This document shows positions 14,761 through 28,794 of a stretch of 64,000 bases of DNA, piece after piece. The first letter of the stretch is position 1, and every line of letters starts with the position of its first letter. The translations under genes were made by a program, and so were the position numbers. The notes below the pieces were generated by a model. It was not told the origin of the DNA, searched no databases, and worked only from the letters and a program-made list of their open reading frames with translations. Source of the DNA: Parapristionchus giblindavisi (Eukaryota > Nematoda > Chromadorea > Rhabditida > Diplogasteridae); assembly GCA_943737045.1 (NCBI GenBank), contig CALSFV010000003.1, positions 806,001-870,000 on the forward strand, given 5' to 3'.

Positions 14761-17700
14761 CGAATACTGAATTTATACTTTAAAATTTCCCTGATCGGAT
14801 TTTGTATTGATTGTTTTTTTTTTCTCGTGAAAATAGAAAAAATGGGCCAAAATTGCCAGTATAACTGTTTCAGCGTTGCGTGCGCTCTCTAAAACTGTGT
14901 TCACTAAATTCGTCATACCAAATTACATATTTGTGGCTGAAAAAAGTATGCGATTTGATCCAGGCTCAAGCAAGTTACGGTCTAGACTATCTATGAATGG
15001 TAATAGGGAAAGGGAGGGGGAGCGAGAGGGAGGCGTACTCTATCCATTGCGTCTCTGTACGACCAGAGCGAATCGGTGTATCTTTATTCGTACGTTTACA
15101 ATTTAATTTGACACCTGATAATTAGCTCAAGACAAGCTGAACTCATATAAACTCACAACCGCTCATTTGTAACGCGAAATCGACAGATAACGCGGCAATC
15201 GTTACAATTCGCACATAAATCACCACAACTTGCTTCAAACTTATCCGTTCGAGCTGCGGAAGCGCGCGTCGACGCCTCGCAACGTCCGCGATGCTGTACA
15301 GGTAAAATTGCGAATTTTCAGGAGCTAATTCGAGCGGGAAATGGCCATACCTGTGGCCGATTCTCACTTTTTCGTGACTGTGGTTGCTGGTGAGATTGGA
15401 CATGCTCTACTATTTGATATAGCTCAATATTTTCATAAATATTTTTATTGTAAATCCGAGATATGGTTATAGTGAGAGATGGATATATATAGAGAGAGAG
15501 AGAAGAGGAGGAGGAGGAGGAGGGGAATCGCTCTTTACTCACATACACAAAAGACACATACACACCTCCCCTACCGCCGCGACGGCGACCAACGCCACCT
15601 AACCCGTCTAGCCTACGCCGAATACTGAATTTATACTTTAAAATTTCCCTGATCGGATTTTGTATTGATTGTTTTTTTTTCTCGTGAAAATAGAAAAAAA
15701 TGGGCCAAAATTGCCAGTATGACTGTTTCAGCGTTGCGTGCGCTCTCTAAAACTGTGTTCACTAAATTCATCATACCAAATTACATATTTGTGGCTGAAA
15801 AAATTATGCGATTTGATCCAGGCTCAAGCAAGTTACGGTCTAGACTATCTATACATGGTAATAGGGAAAGGGAGGGGGAGCGAGAGGGAGGCGTACTCTA
15901 TCCATTGCGTCTCTGTACGACCAGAGCGAATCGGTGTATCTTTATTCGTACGTTTACAATTTAATTTGACACCTGATAATTAGCTCAAGACAAGCTGAAC
16001 TCATATAAAGTCACAACCGCTCATTTGTAACGCGAAATCGACAGATAACGCGGCAATCGTTACAATTCGCACATAAATCACCACAACTTGCTTCAAACTT
16101 ATCCGTTCGAGCTGCGGAAGCTCGCGTCGACGCCTCGCAACGTCCGCTATGCTGTACAGGTAAAATTGCGAATTTTCAGGAGCTAATTCGAGCGGGAAAT
16201 GGCCATACCTGTGGCGTTTCTCACTTTTTCGTGACTGTGGTTGCTGGTGAGATTGGACATGCTCTACTATTTGATATAGCTCAATATTTTCATAAATATT
16301 TTTATTGTAAATCCGAGATATGGTTATAGAGATATAGAGAGAGAGAGAAGAGGAGGAGGAGGAGGAGGGGAATCGCTCTTTACTCACATACACAAAAGAC
16401 ACATACACACCTCCCCTACCGCCGCGACGGCGACCAACGCCACCTAACCCGTCTAGCCTACGCCGAATACTGAATTTATACTTTAAAATTTCCCTGATCG
16501 GATTTTGTATTGATTGTTTTTTTTTTCTCGTGAAAATAGAAAAAATGGGCCAAAATTGCCAGTATAACTGTTTCAGCGTTGCGTGCGCTCTCTAAAACTG
16601 TGTTCACTAAATTCGTCATACCAAATTACATATTTGTGGCTGAAAAAAGTATGCGATTTGATCCAGGCTCAAGCAAGTTACGGTCTAGACTATCTATGAA
16701 TGGTAATAGGGAAAGGGAGGGGGAGCGAGAGGGAGGCGTACTCTATCCATTGCGTCTCTGTACGACCAGAGCGAATCGGTGTATCTTTATTCGTACGTTT
16801 ACAATTTAATTTGACACCTGATAATTAGCTCAAGACAAGCTGAACTCATATAAACTCACAACCGCTCATTTGTAACGCGAAATCGACAGATAACGCGGCA
16901 ATCGTTACAATTCGCACATAAATCACCACAACTTGCTTCAAACTTATCCGTTCGAGCTGCGGAAGCGCGCGTCGACGCCTCGCAACGTCCGCTATGCTGT
17001 ACAGGTAAAATTGCGAATTTTCAGGAGCTAATTCGAGCGGGAAATGGCCATACCTGTGGCCGATTCTCACTTTTTCGTGACTGTGGTTGCTGGTGAGATT
17101 GGACATGCTCTACTATTTGATATAGCTCAATATTTTCATAAATATTTTTATTGTAAATCCGAGATATGGTTATAGTGAGAGATGGATATATATAGAGAGA
17201 GAGAGAAGAGGAGGAGGAGGAGGAGGGGAATCGCTCTTTACTCACATACACAAAAGACACATACACACCTCCCCTACCGCCGCGACGGCGACCAACGCCA
17301 CCTAACCCGTCCAGCCTACGCCGAATACTGAATTTATACTTTAAAATTTCCCTGATCGGATTTTGTATTGATTGTTTTTTTTTCTCGTGAAAATAGAAAA
17401 AAATGGGCCAAAATTGCCAGTATGACTGTTTCAGCGTTGCGTGCGCTCTCTAAAACTGTGTTCACTAAATTCGTCATACCAAATTACATATTTGTGGCTG
17501 AAAAAATTATGCGATTTGATCCAGGCTCAAGCAAGTTACGGTCTAGACTATCTATACATGGTAATAGGGAAAGGGAGGGGGAGCGAGAGGGAGGCGTACT
17601 CTATCCATTGCGTCTCTGTACGACCAGAGCGAATCGGTGTATCTTTATTCGTACGTTTACAATTTAATTTGACACCTGATAATTAGCTCAAGACAAGCTG

Positions 17701-20700
17701 AACTCATATAAAGTCACAACCGCTCATTTGTAACGCGAAATCGACAGATAACGCGGCAATCGTTACAATTCGCACATAAATCACCACAACTTGCTTCAAA
17801 CTTATCCGTTCGAGCTGCGGAAGCTCGCGTCGACGCCTCGCAACGTCCGCTATGCTGTACAGGTAAAATTGCGAATTTTCAGGAGCTAATTCGAGCGGGA
17901 AATGGCAATACCTGTGGCGTTTCTCACTTTTTCGTGACTGTGGTTGCTGGTGAGATTGGACATGCTCTACTATTTGATATAGCTCAATATTTTCATAAAT
18001 ATTTTTATTGTAAATCCGAGATATGGTTATAGTGAGAGATGGATATATATAGAGAGAGAGAAGAGGAGGAGGAGGAGGAGGAGGGGAATCGCTCTTTACT
18101 CACATACACAAAAGACACATACACACCTCCCCTACCGCCGCGACGGCGACCAACGCCACCTAACCCGTCTAGCCTACGCCGAATACTGAATTTATACTTT
18201 AAAATTTCCCTGATCGGATTTTAAATTAATTGTTTTTTTTCTCGTGAAAATAGAAAAAAATGGGCCAAAATTGCCAGTATGACTGTTTCAGCGTTGCGTG
18301 CGCTCTCTAAAACTGTGTTCACTAAATTCGTCATACCAAATTACATATTTGTGGCTGAAAAAAGTATGCGATTTGATCCAGGCTCAAGCAAGTTACGGTC
18401 TAGACTATCTATGCATGGTAATAGGGAAAGGGAGGGGGAGCGAGAGGGAGGCGTACTCTATCCATTGCGTCTCTGTACGACCATAGCGAATCGGCGTTTC
18501 TTTATTCATACGTTTACAATTTAATTTGAAACCTGATAATTAGCTCAAGACAAGCTGAACTCATATAAAGTCACAACCGCTCATTTGTAACGCGAAATCG
18601 ACAGATAACGCGGCAATCGTTACAATTCGCACATAAATCACCACAACTTGCTTCAAACTTATCCGATCGAGCTGCGGAAGCTCGCGTCGACGCCTCGCAA
18701 CGTCCGCTATGCTGTACAGGTAAAATTGCGAATTTTCAGGAGCTAATTCGAGCGGGAAATGGCCATACCTGTGGCGTTTCTCACTTTTTCGTGACTGTGG
18801 TTGCTGGTGAGATTGGACATGCTCTACTATTTGATATAGCTCAATATTTTCATAAATATTTTTATTGTAAATCCGAGATATGGTTATAGTGAGAGATGGA
18901 TATATATAGAGAGAGAGAGAAGAGGAGAAGGAGGAGGAGGGGAATCGCTCTTTACTCACATACACAAAAGACACATACACACCTCCCCTACCGCCGCGAC
19001 GGCGACCAACGCCACCTAACCCGTCTAGCCTACGCCGAATACTGAATTTATACTTTAAAATTTCCCTGATCGGATTTTAAATTGATTGTTTTTTTTTCTC
19101 GTGAAAATAGAAAAAATGGGCCAAAATTGCCAGTATGACTGTTTCAGCGTTGCGTGCGCTCTCTAAAACTGTGTTCACTAAATTCGTCATACCAAATTAC
19201 ATATTTGTGGCTGAAAAAAGTATGCGATTTGATCCAGGCTCAAGCAAGTTACGGTCTAGACTATCTATGCATGGTAATAGGGAAAGGGAGGGGGAGCGAG
19301 AGGGAGGCGTACTCTATCCATTGCGTCTCTGTACGACCAGAGCGAATCGGTGTATCTTTATTCGTACGTTTACAATTTAATTTGACACCTGATAATTAGC
19401 TCAAGACAAGCTGAACTCATATAAAGTCACAACCGCTCATTTGTAACGCGAAATCGACAGATAACGCGGCAATCGTTACAATTCGCACATAAATCACCAC
19501 AACTTGCTTCAAACATATCCGTTCGAGCTGCGGAAGCGCGCGTCGACGCCTCGCAACGTCCGCTATGCTGTACAGGTAAAATTGCGAATTTTCAGGAGCT
19601 AATTCGAGCGGGAAATGGCCATACCTGTGGCCGTTTCTCACTTTTTCGTGACTGTGGTTGCTGGTGAGATTGGACATGCTCTACTATTTGATATAGCTCA
19701 ATATTTTCATAAATATTTTTATTGTAAATCCGAGATATGGTTATAGTGAGAGATGGATATATATAGAGAGAGAGAAGAGGAGGAGGAGGAGGAGGAGGGG
19801 AATCGCTCTTTACTCACATACACAAAAGACACATACACACCTCCCCTACCGCCGCGACGGCGACCAACGCCACCTAACCCGTCTAGCCTACGCCGAATAC
19901 TGAATTTATACTTTAAAATTTCCCTGATCGGATTTTGTATTGATTGTTTTTTTTCTCGTGAAAATAGAAAAAAATGGGCCAAAATTGCCAGTATGACTGT
20001 TTCAGCGTTGCGTGCGCTCTTTAAAACTGTGTTCATTAAATTCGTCATACCAAATTACATATTTGTGGCTGAAAAAAGTATGCGATTTGATCCAGGCTCA
20101 AGCAAGTTACGGTCTAGACTATCTATGCATGGTAATAGGGAAAGGGAGGGGGAGCGAGAGGGAGGCGTACTCTATCCATTGCGTCTCTGTACGACCAGAG
20201 CGAATCGGTGTATCTTTATTCGTACGTTTACAATTTAATTTGACACCTGATAATTAGCTCAAGACAAGCTGAACTCATATAAACTCACAACCGCTCATTT
20301 GTAACGCGAAATCGACAGATAACGCGGCAATCGTTACAATTCGCACATAAATCACCACAACTTGCTTCAAACTTATCCGTTCGAGCTGCGGAAGCGCGCG
20401 TCGACGCCTCGCAACGTCCGCTATGCTGTACAGGTAAAATTGCGAATTTTCAGGAGCTAATTCGAGCGGGAAATGCCATACCTGTGGCCGTTTCTCACTT
20501 TTTCGTGACTGTGGTTGCTGGTGAGATTGGACATGCTCTACTATTTGATATAGCTCAATATTTTCATAAATATTTTTATTGTAAATCCGAGATATGGTCA
20601 TAGTGAGAGATGGATATATATAGAGAGAGAGAGAAGAGGAGGAGGAGGAGGAGGGGAATCGCTCTTTACTCACATACACAAAAGACACATACACACCTCC

Positions 20701-23700
20701 CCTACCGCCGCGACGGCGACCAACGCCACCTAACCCGTCTAGCCTACGCCGAATACTGAATTTATACTTTAAAATTTCCCTGATCGGATTTTGTATTGAT
20801 TGTTTTTTTTTCTCGTGAAAATAGAAAAAAATGGGCCAAAATTGCCAGTATAACTGTTTCAGCGTTGCGTGCGCTCTCTAAAACTGTGTTCACTAAATTC
20901 GTCATACCAAATTACATATTTGTGGCTGAAAAAAGTATGCGATTTGATCCAGGCTCAAGCAAGTTACGGTCTAGACTATCTATGAATGGTAATAGGGAAA
21001 GGGAGGGGGAGCGAGAGGGAGGCGTACTCTATCCATTGCGTCTCTGTACGACCAGAGCGAATCGGTGTATCTTTATTCGTACGTTTACAATTTAATTTGA
21101 CACCTGATAATTAGCTCAAGACAAGCTGAACTCATATAAAGTCACAACCGCTCATTTGTAACGCGAAATCGACAGATAACGCGGCAATCGTTACAATTCG
21201 CACATAAATCACCACAACTTGCTTCAAACTTATCCGTTCGAGCTGCGGAAGCGCGCGTCGACGCCTCGCAACGTCCGCTATGCTGTACAGGTAAAATTGC
21301 GAATTTTCAGGAGCTAATTCGAGCGGGAAATGGCGATACCTGTGGCGTTTCTCACTTTTTCGTGACTGTGGTTGCTGGTGAGATTGGACATGCTCTACTA
21401 TTTGATATAGCTCAATATTTTCATAAATATTTTTATTGTAAATCCGAGATATGGTTATAGTGAGAGATGGATATATATATAGAGAGAGAAGAGGAGGAGG
21501 AGGAGGAGGAGGGGAATCGCTCTTTACTCACATACACAAAAGACACATACACACCTCCCCTACCGCCGCGACGGCGACCAACGCCACCTAACCCGTCTAG
21601 CCTACGCCGAATACTGAATTTATACTTTAAAATTTCCCTGATCGGATTTTAAATTGATTGTTTTTTTTTCTCGTGAAAATAGAAAAAAATGGGCCAAAAT
21701 TGCCAGTATGACTGTTTCAGCGTTGCGTGCGCTCTCTAAAACTGTGTTCACTAAATTCGTCATACCAAATTACATATTTGTGGCTGAAAAAAGTATGCGA
21801 TTTGATCCAGGCTCAAGCAAGTTACGGTCTAGACTATCTATGCATGGTAATAGGGAAAGGGAGGGGGAGCGAGAGGGAGGCGTACTCTATCCATTGCGTC
21901 TCTGTACGACCAGAGCGAATCGGCGTTTCTTTATTCATACGTTTACAATTTAATTTGAAACCTGATAATTAGCTCAAGACAAGCTGAACTCATATAAAGT
22001 CACAACCGCTCATTTGTAACGCGAAATCGACAGATAACGCGGCAATCGTTACAATTCGCACATAAATCACCACAACTTGCTTCAAACTTATCCGTTCGAG
22101 CTGCGGAAGCGCACGTCGACGCCTCGCAACGTCCGCTATGCTGTACAGGTAAAATTGCGAATTTTCAGGAGCTAATTCGAGCGGGAAATGCCATACCTGT
22201 GGCCGTTTCTCACTTTTTCGTGACTGTGGTTGCTGGTGAGATTGGACATGCTCTACCATTTGATATAGCTCAATATTTTCATAAATTTTTTTATTGTAAA
22301 TCCGAGATATGGTTATAGTGAGAGATGGATATATATAGAGAGAGAGAGAAGAGGAGGAGGAGGAGGAGGGGAATCGCTCTTTACTCACATACACACCTCC
22401 CCGACCGCCGCGACGGCGACCAACGCCACCTAACCCGTCTAGCCTACGCCGAATACTGAATTTATACTTTAAAATTTCCCTGATCGGATTTTAAATTGAT
22501 TGTTTTTTTTTCTCGTGAAAATTGAAAAAATGGGCCAAAATTGCCAGTATGACTGTTTCAGCGTTGCGTGCGCTCTCTAAAACTGTGTTCACTAAATTCG
22601 TCATACCAAATTACATATTTGTGGCTGAAAAAAGTATGCGATTTGATCCAGGCTCAAGCAAGTTACGGTCTAGACTATCTATGCATGGTAATAGGGAAAG
22701 GGAGGGGGAGCGAGAGGGAGGCGTACTCTATCCATTGCGTCTCTGTACGACCAGAGCGAATCGGTGTATCTTTATTCGTACGTTTACAATTTAATTTGAC
22801 ACCTGATAATTAGCTCAAGACAAGCTGAACTCATATAAAGTCACAACCGCTCATTTGTAACGCTAAATCGACAGATAACGCGGCAATCGTTACAATTCGC
22901 ACATAAATCACCACAACTTGCTTCAAACTTATCCGTTCGAGCTGCGGAAGCTCGCGTCGACGCCTCGCAACGTCCGCTATGCTGTACAGGTAAAATTGCG
23001 AATTTTCAGGAGCTAATTCGAGCGGGAAATGGCCATACCTGTGGCCGTTTCTCACTTTTTCGTGACTGTGGTTGCTGGTGAGATTGGACATGCTCTACTA
23101 TTTGATATAGCTCAATATTTTCATAAATATTTTTATTGTAAATCCGAGATATGGTTATAGTGAGAGATGGATATATATATAGAGAGAGAGAAGAGGAGGA
23201 GGAGGAGGAGGGGAATCGCTCTTTACTCACATACACAAAAGACAAATACACACCTCCCCTACCGCCGAGACGGCGACCAACGCCACCTAACCCGTCTAGC
23301 CTACGCCGAATACTGAATATATACTTTAAAATTTCCCTGATCGGATTTTAAATTGATTGTTTTTTTTTTCTCGTGAAAATAGAAAAAAATGGGTCAAAAT
23401 TGCCAGTATGACTGTTTCAGCGTTGCGTGCGCTTTCTAAAACTGTGTTCACTAAATTCGTCATACCAAATTACATATTTGTGGCTGAAAAAAGTATGCGA
23501 TTTGATCCAAGCTCAAGCAAGTTACGTTCTAGACTATCTATGCATGGGGATAGGGAAAGGGAGGGGGAGCGAGAGGGAGGCGTACTCTATCCATTGCGTC
23601 TCTGTACGACCAGAGCGAATCGGTGTATCTTTATTCGTACGTTTACAATTTAATTTGACACCTGATAATTAGCTCAAGACAAGCTGAACTCATATAAAGT

Positions 23701-24402
23701 CACAACCGCTCATTTGTAACGCGAAATCGACAGATAACGCGGCAATCGTTACAATTCGCACATAAATCACCACAACTTGCTTCAAACTTATCCGTTCGAG
23801 CTGCGGAAGCTCGCGTCGACGCCTCGCAACGTCCGCTATGCTGTACAGGTAAAATTGCGAATTTTCAGGAGCTAATTCGAGCGGGAAATGGCCATACCTG
23901 TGGCCGTTTCTCACTTTTTCGTGACTGTGGTTGCTGGTGAGATTGGACATGCTCTACTATTTGATATAGCTCAATATTTTCATAAATATTTCTATTGTAA
24001 ATCCGAGATATGGTTATAGTGAGAGATGGATATATATATAGAGAGAGAGAGAAGAGGAGGAGGAGGAGGAGGAGGAGGGGAATCGCTCTTTACTCACATA
24101 CACAAAAGACACATACACACCTCCCCTACCGCCGCGACGGCGACCAAAGCCACCTAACCCGTCTAGCCTACGCCGAATACTGAATATATACTTTAAAATT
24201 TCCCTGATCGGATTTTAAATTGATTGTTTTTTTTCTCGTGAAAACAGAAAAAATGGGCCAAAATTGCCAGTATGACTGTTTCAGCGTTGCGTGCGCTCTC
24301 TAAAACTGTGTTCACTAAATTCGTCATACCAAATTACATATTTGTGGCTGAAAAAAGTATGCGATTTGATCCAGGCTCAAGCAAGTTACGTTCTAGACTA
24401 TC
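14760..24402. repeat. Satellite array, subfamily B (units 18-29)
   Basis: This continues the same array in the same orientation. Anchors lie near 14857, 15719, 16560, 17422, 18279, 19135, 19993, 20850, 21708, 22549, 23411 and 24272. Subfamily marks against A are 'cgcacataaatc', 'cgcgaaatcgac', 'tttattcgtacg', 'cggatttt(gt/aa)attgattg', 'atggtaataggg' in most units, and 'tagtgagagatggatatat' before the purine tract. Units alternate in small variants, giving dimer periods near 1703 bp. The last unit is broken at 24402 by a LINE insertion. Confidence 0.96.
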
Positions 24403-27263
24403 CAATTTGCTCGTTAAGAATTATTCAATCATTTTCCTTTATGAAACCTGGCTTGGGCCAATATTCCCAAATTCCTTGCTTCTAAATGGTCAAGACCAAT
24501 ACTATAATACATTCCGTAGAGATCGTAATCAACATGGTGGTGGTGTCGCCATTTTAATCCATTCCTCAATAAACGCCATTCAAGTTCCACAACAAGCTAT
24601 TAAAGGCTCTCACGAACTTATTGCTCTAGATCTCGATATAAACGGTGACCTTATTAGAGTTGTCTGCGTTTACCGCAACCCCAAATCAAATTCTCGCCAA
24701 ACTGAATCACTTGTAAAAACTATCACTGATCTCGCGTCATGCCCTCAATCCACTATTGTCACTGGCGATTTTAACCTTCCTGATATTGATTGGTCGAACC
24801 ACCAATTGGCTCACTGCTCTAATGCAACTTCCCAATTATTCATTGATTTTTGTACTACTACAAAATTTGTTCAATTAGTTCGTGAAAAAACTCACAAACA
24901 AGGTAACATCCTTGACTTATTGCTGAGCAACCAACCTGAACTTATCGAAAATTTAAAAGTTGGACCTCCATTTTGCACTTCAGATCATTTTTCAATTGAT
25001 TTTACTATTTCCGTCAATCATGCAGTGCCGACCTCGGTACTAAGACGCAATTTTAAAGCTGCGAACTATGATATCATTAATATGCAACTAGCAAATGTAG
25101 ATTGGACTGGAATCTTTTCCACTATGAACTCAGTTGATGATATGTATGACCTGTTTATTAAAATCCTACAAAAATCTATTGACACACACGTACCATGGAG
25201 TAAGATTAATGTTAATCATGGTATTTTACCCCCACATATAGAACACCTACTACAAATCCGTTTTGTTGCTTGGCAAAAATCAATATCAAATAGCACCCCG
25301 TGTAACCGTAGCAAATTTGAAACCCTGAACAAGAAATTCCGAAAAGAGCTAATTCGCTACCAAGTTGCCATAGAAAAAAGAATTATTGAAAGCGAAGACA
25401 AAAATAAGTTCTTCAAATATATGAAAAGATGCTCAAATACTCAAAAAGGAGTAGAGGGCCTAACTGATCAAAATGGAATAGCCATACTTACAGATCTTGG
25501 CAAGGCAAATCTCCTTGCTAATACATTTTCTGATGTGTTCACTATTGATAACGGAATCATTCCATCGCCACCCCAAATTATAAACCATGGCAATTATGAA
25601 GAACCTACCTTCCGTAGGCACGAAATATGTGCACTTATTGAAAAATGGAAGAAGTCTTCCTGTAAAACCCCGGAAAATATTGATCTTTCATTTATAAAGA
25701 GAGTGGCTGTTCCCATTGCCGAGCCCTTAGAGATTATATTCAAAAGTTCATTTGATTCAGGGACAGTCCCTTCAAAATGGAAACACTCAATAGTTACTCC
25801 TGTTAAGAAATCCCCACCCTACTCCAACCCTTCCAATTATAGGCCGATTTCGATTACATCATTTTTCTGTCGTATATTCGAACGCATCTTAAGTAGGCCC
25901 ATAATATCTCACTGTGAATCACTCGAGATATTCCCTGATGAACAATACGGATTCAGAAAGAATCGTTCACGAGAACTACAGACGCTGGAAGTTCTAGAGC
26001 ATTGGACTGCCGCACTTAGCAGTGGAAAAACAGTTGATGTTATCTATTTTGACTTCGCAAAAGCCTTTGATAGTGTATCCCATCCAAAACTAATTTGTAA
26101 ACTCAGTACAACTGGCATTTCAATGAAAACCATTAACTGGATCTCTGATTATCTTTCCAATAGATCATTTCAAGTTCGAGTTAAAGATAAACTGTCCGAT
26201 TCTCACCTAGACAGTAGTGGCGTACCGCAGGGCTCTGTACTTGGACCCTTACTATTTTTAATTTTCACTTCTGAAATACCGGCACTAGTACAAAATAACG
26301 ATGTTGTAGCCAGATTATATGCCGATGACATCAAAATATATAAATCATTTAATAAGGACGACCCTCCTGTCCCACTGCAAATAGCAGTGGATAAAATAGT
26401 TAGATGGGCTAATGATGGGCAATTGCCTCTCGCATCTCATAAATGCACCACCCTACATCTTGGAAGAGCGAACCCAAAACGGAACTATATGATCGAAAAT
26501 GCAATACTGAATAAAAAGGAAGTAGTTAAAGACCTTGGTTTTGCTATCCAGAAAACTTTAACATTTTCCGACCATTGCAGAGCTATTTCAATAAAAGCAA
26601 AGTCTGCTTGCCACATACTAATGCGAGCACTGCGGACTAAAAAGCCTGAAATTCTCCTCAAAGCATTCTCGATCTACATTCGCCCCATCCTTGAAAGTGC
26701 TTAAACAGTCTTTAATCCCTATCAGAAAAAGGATATTAAAATCCTCGAAAAAGTTCAGAATTACTTTACCAGAAGAGTATTCGCACGTTGCTATGGTTAT
26801 ACATGGGAGAATATGCCCGGAGCACCTGAGAGTAATACAAAACTTAAACTGGAAACGCTAGAAAAACGTAGACTAAATATAGACGTTAGAACTTCCCTCA
26901 AACTTCTCAGAGGCAAGTTCAAAATTTCGAACAAGAAATCCCATTATTTCAATACCTATATAACCAGAAATGGGATAAATTTCAATAATCCCGGGTCACG
27001 GTTCCAATATAGGCACTACAGTTTCTTCGCTAGGGCGGCACGTTTACTATCACTACCCGAAAATAGGATCGACTTCTCGATCCCAGACTGATCTATCTTT
27101 CCCTTGTAACGATTTATTTCACTCTTGCATCATTATCATTTACTGTCGTACCCACTTGATTCAATGTTTGATCTCACGCATCATTCCATAATATTGTTTT
27201 ACTTTCTTTTTCACCTCTCTGTTTATCGTTAAAGATAAATAAATTATTATTATTATTATTATT
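24403..27263 (+). mobile_element. 5'-truncated non-LTR retrotransposon (CR1/jockey-like LINE)
   Basis: The insert splits a satellite unit between 'ctagactatc' and 'tatgcatgggg'. It encodes an APE-type endonuclease followed by reverse transcriptase and ends in a TAAATAA(ATT)n tail, as many CR1/jockey-superfamily LINEs do. The 5' end is truncated inside the endonuclease domain, and any ORF1 is missing. No clear target-site duplication can be seen. It is a dead copy because of the truncation and a premature stop. Confidence 0.93.
24404..27091 (+). pseudogene. LINE ORF2 remnant: APE endonuclease - reverse transcriptase, one premature stop
   Basis: The frame enters the LINE at 24404 and is open to a TAA at 26702-26704. 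It then resumes in the same frame to a natural stop at 27089-27091. Visible endonuclease motifs in order are ETWL, GGGVAILI, GDFNLPDIDW and SDHFSIDF. Reverse transcriptase motifs are YRPISITSFF, YFDFAKAFDSVSH, SGVPQGSVLGPLLF and the catalytic YADD at 26318-26329. Beyond the stop lies the typical C-terminal FNPYQKKD and RRLNIDVR region. The N-terminal part of the endonuclease is missing. The stop looks like a single-base change, because the frame is otherwise unbroken. The upstream open frame is satellite, so an ATG at 24272 produces a chimeric reading frame of 44 satellite residues fused to the endonuclease. That start is not native. Confidence 0.93.
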
Positions 27264-28320
27264 TATGCATGGGGATAGGGAAAGGAAGGGGGAGCGAGAG
27301 GGAGGCGTACTCTATCCATTGCGTCTCTGTACGACCAGAGCGAATCGGTGTTTCTTTATTCGTACGTTTACAATTTAATTTGACACCTGATAATTAGCTC
27401 AAGACAAGCTGAACTCATATAAAGTCACAACCGCTCATTTGTAACGCGAAATCGACAGATAACGCGGCAATCGTTACAATTCGCACATAAATCACCACAA
27501 CTTGCTTCAAACTTATCCGTTCTGCACTGTTACATTTGCCTTACGTGTCTACGCCGTAACCCCCTCCGTCGCGTCGGACAGGCGGCGGAGGGGGTTACGG
27601 CGTAGACACGTAAGGCAAATGTAACAGTGCATTCGAGCTGCGGAAGCGCGCGTCGACGCCTCGCAAAGTCCGCTATGCTGTACAGGTAAAATTGCGAATT
27701 TTCAGGAGCTAATTCGAGCGGGAAATGGCCATACCTGTGGCCGTTTCTCACTTTTTCGTGACTGTGGTTGCTGGTGAGATTGGACATGCTCTACTATTTG
27801 ATATAGCTCAATATTTTCATAAATATTTTTATTGTAAATCCGAGATATGGTTATAGTGAGAGATGGATATATAGAGAGAGAGAGAAGAGGAGGAGGAGGA
27901 GGAGGAGGGGAATCGCTCTTTACTCACATACACAAAAGACACATACACACCTCCCCTACCGCCGCGACGGCGACCAACGCCACCTAACCCGTCTAGCCTA
28001 CGCCGAATACTGAATTTATACTTTAAAATTTCCCTGATCGGATTTTAAATTGATTGTTTTTTTTCTCGTGAAAATAGAAAAAAATGGGCCAAAATTGCCA
28101 GTATGACTGTTTCAGCGTTGCGTGCGCTCTCTAAAACTGTGTTCACTAAATTCGTCATACCAAATTACATATTTGTGGCTGAAAAAAAGTATGCGATTTG
28201 ATCCAGGCTATCTATGCATGGGTATAGGGAAAGGGAGGGGGAGCGAGAGGGAGGCGTACTCTATCCATTGCGTCTCTGTACGACCAGAGCGAATCGGTGT
28301 ATCTTTATTCGTACGTTTAC
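27264..28320. repeat. Satellite array, subfamily C (between LINE and LTR element)
   Basis: The rest of the LINE-interrupted unit plus the start of the next (anchor near 28103). From this second unit on, most units lack a 22-bp segment present in A and B: 'gatccaggct' runs straight into 'atctatgcatgg'. The first unit carries the 109-bp foldback insertion. The second stops at 28320, where the gypsy LTR begins. Confidence 0.95.
27523..27631. mobile_element. 109-bp perfect foldback element, satellite copy 1
   Basis: Two perfect 46-bp inverted arms start and end with TGCACTGTTACATTTGCC, around a 17-bp loop. The insertion falls between 'ttatccgttc' and 'gagctgcgg' of the unit, with 'ttc' on both sides as a 3-bp target duplication. 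A 3-bp duplication is usual for PIF/Harbinger-type elements, but the element encodes nothing, so superfamily is an inference. Confidence 0.93.
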
Positions 28321-28557
28321 TGTTATGTCCTTAGGCACAACTCGTGTAGTAGAATAGAGACTTTATTATAGAGAGATAAACAGTACCACCGGTACAAAGG
28401 GTTGAACTAGATAAGAATGAAGGAATGACCAATATAGACAGCACGTCAACTACGATGACGTGTCATTAGCATAGAATAGGGTAATGTGGTCAAATGCAAA
28501 TATGTATGCTAATGTGCAGTTTGGGTTATTACAATAGACTTTGGAGCATACATAGCA
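28321..28557 (-). repeat. 3' LTR of gypsy element
   Basis: On the minus strand this LTR runs from TGCTATGTATGC to GGACATAACA, giving canonical TG...CA ends. Positions 28321-28554 match the other LTR at all but one base. Confidence 0.92.
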
Positions 28558-28568
28558 CCTCCGCCCCA
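28555..28568 (-). other. Polypurine tract of gypsy element
   Basis: On the minus strand, GGGGCGGAGG lies directly upstream of the 3' LTR. This is the usual place for the plus-strand DNA primer of an LTR element. Confidence 0.75.
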
Positions 28569-28794
28569 AGATATGAACTAGGGCATATCTGACAAACAAT
28601 AATATGAACATAATCATATAGTACAGTATCAATAATGTGATGGGATGAACGATCAATAATAGATAAATCATTGGAGGTACGAATCAATGGTAGGTTTGAC
28701 CTCTAGTGGATGAAATGTTCAAGCGAGATGGTGGTTGTCTAGTACGGGCTGGCCTGGTAGAACCGGGTCTAACCACGGTGGGCTTAGGATTTGT

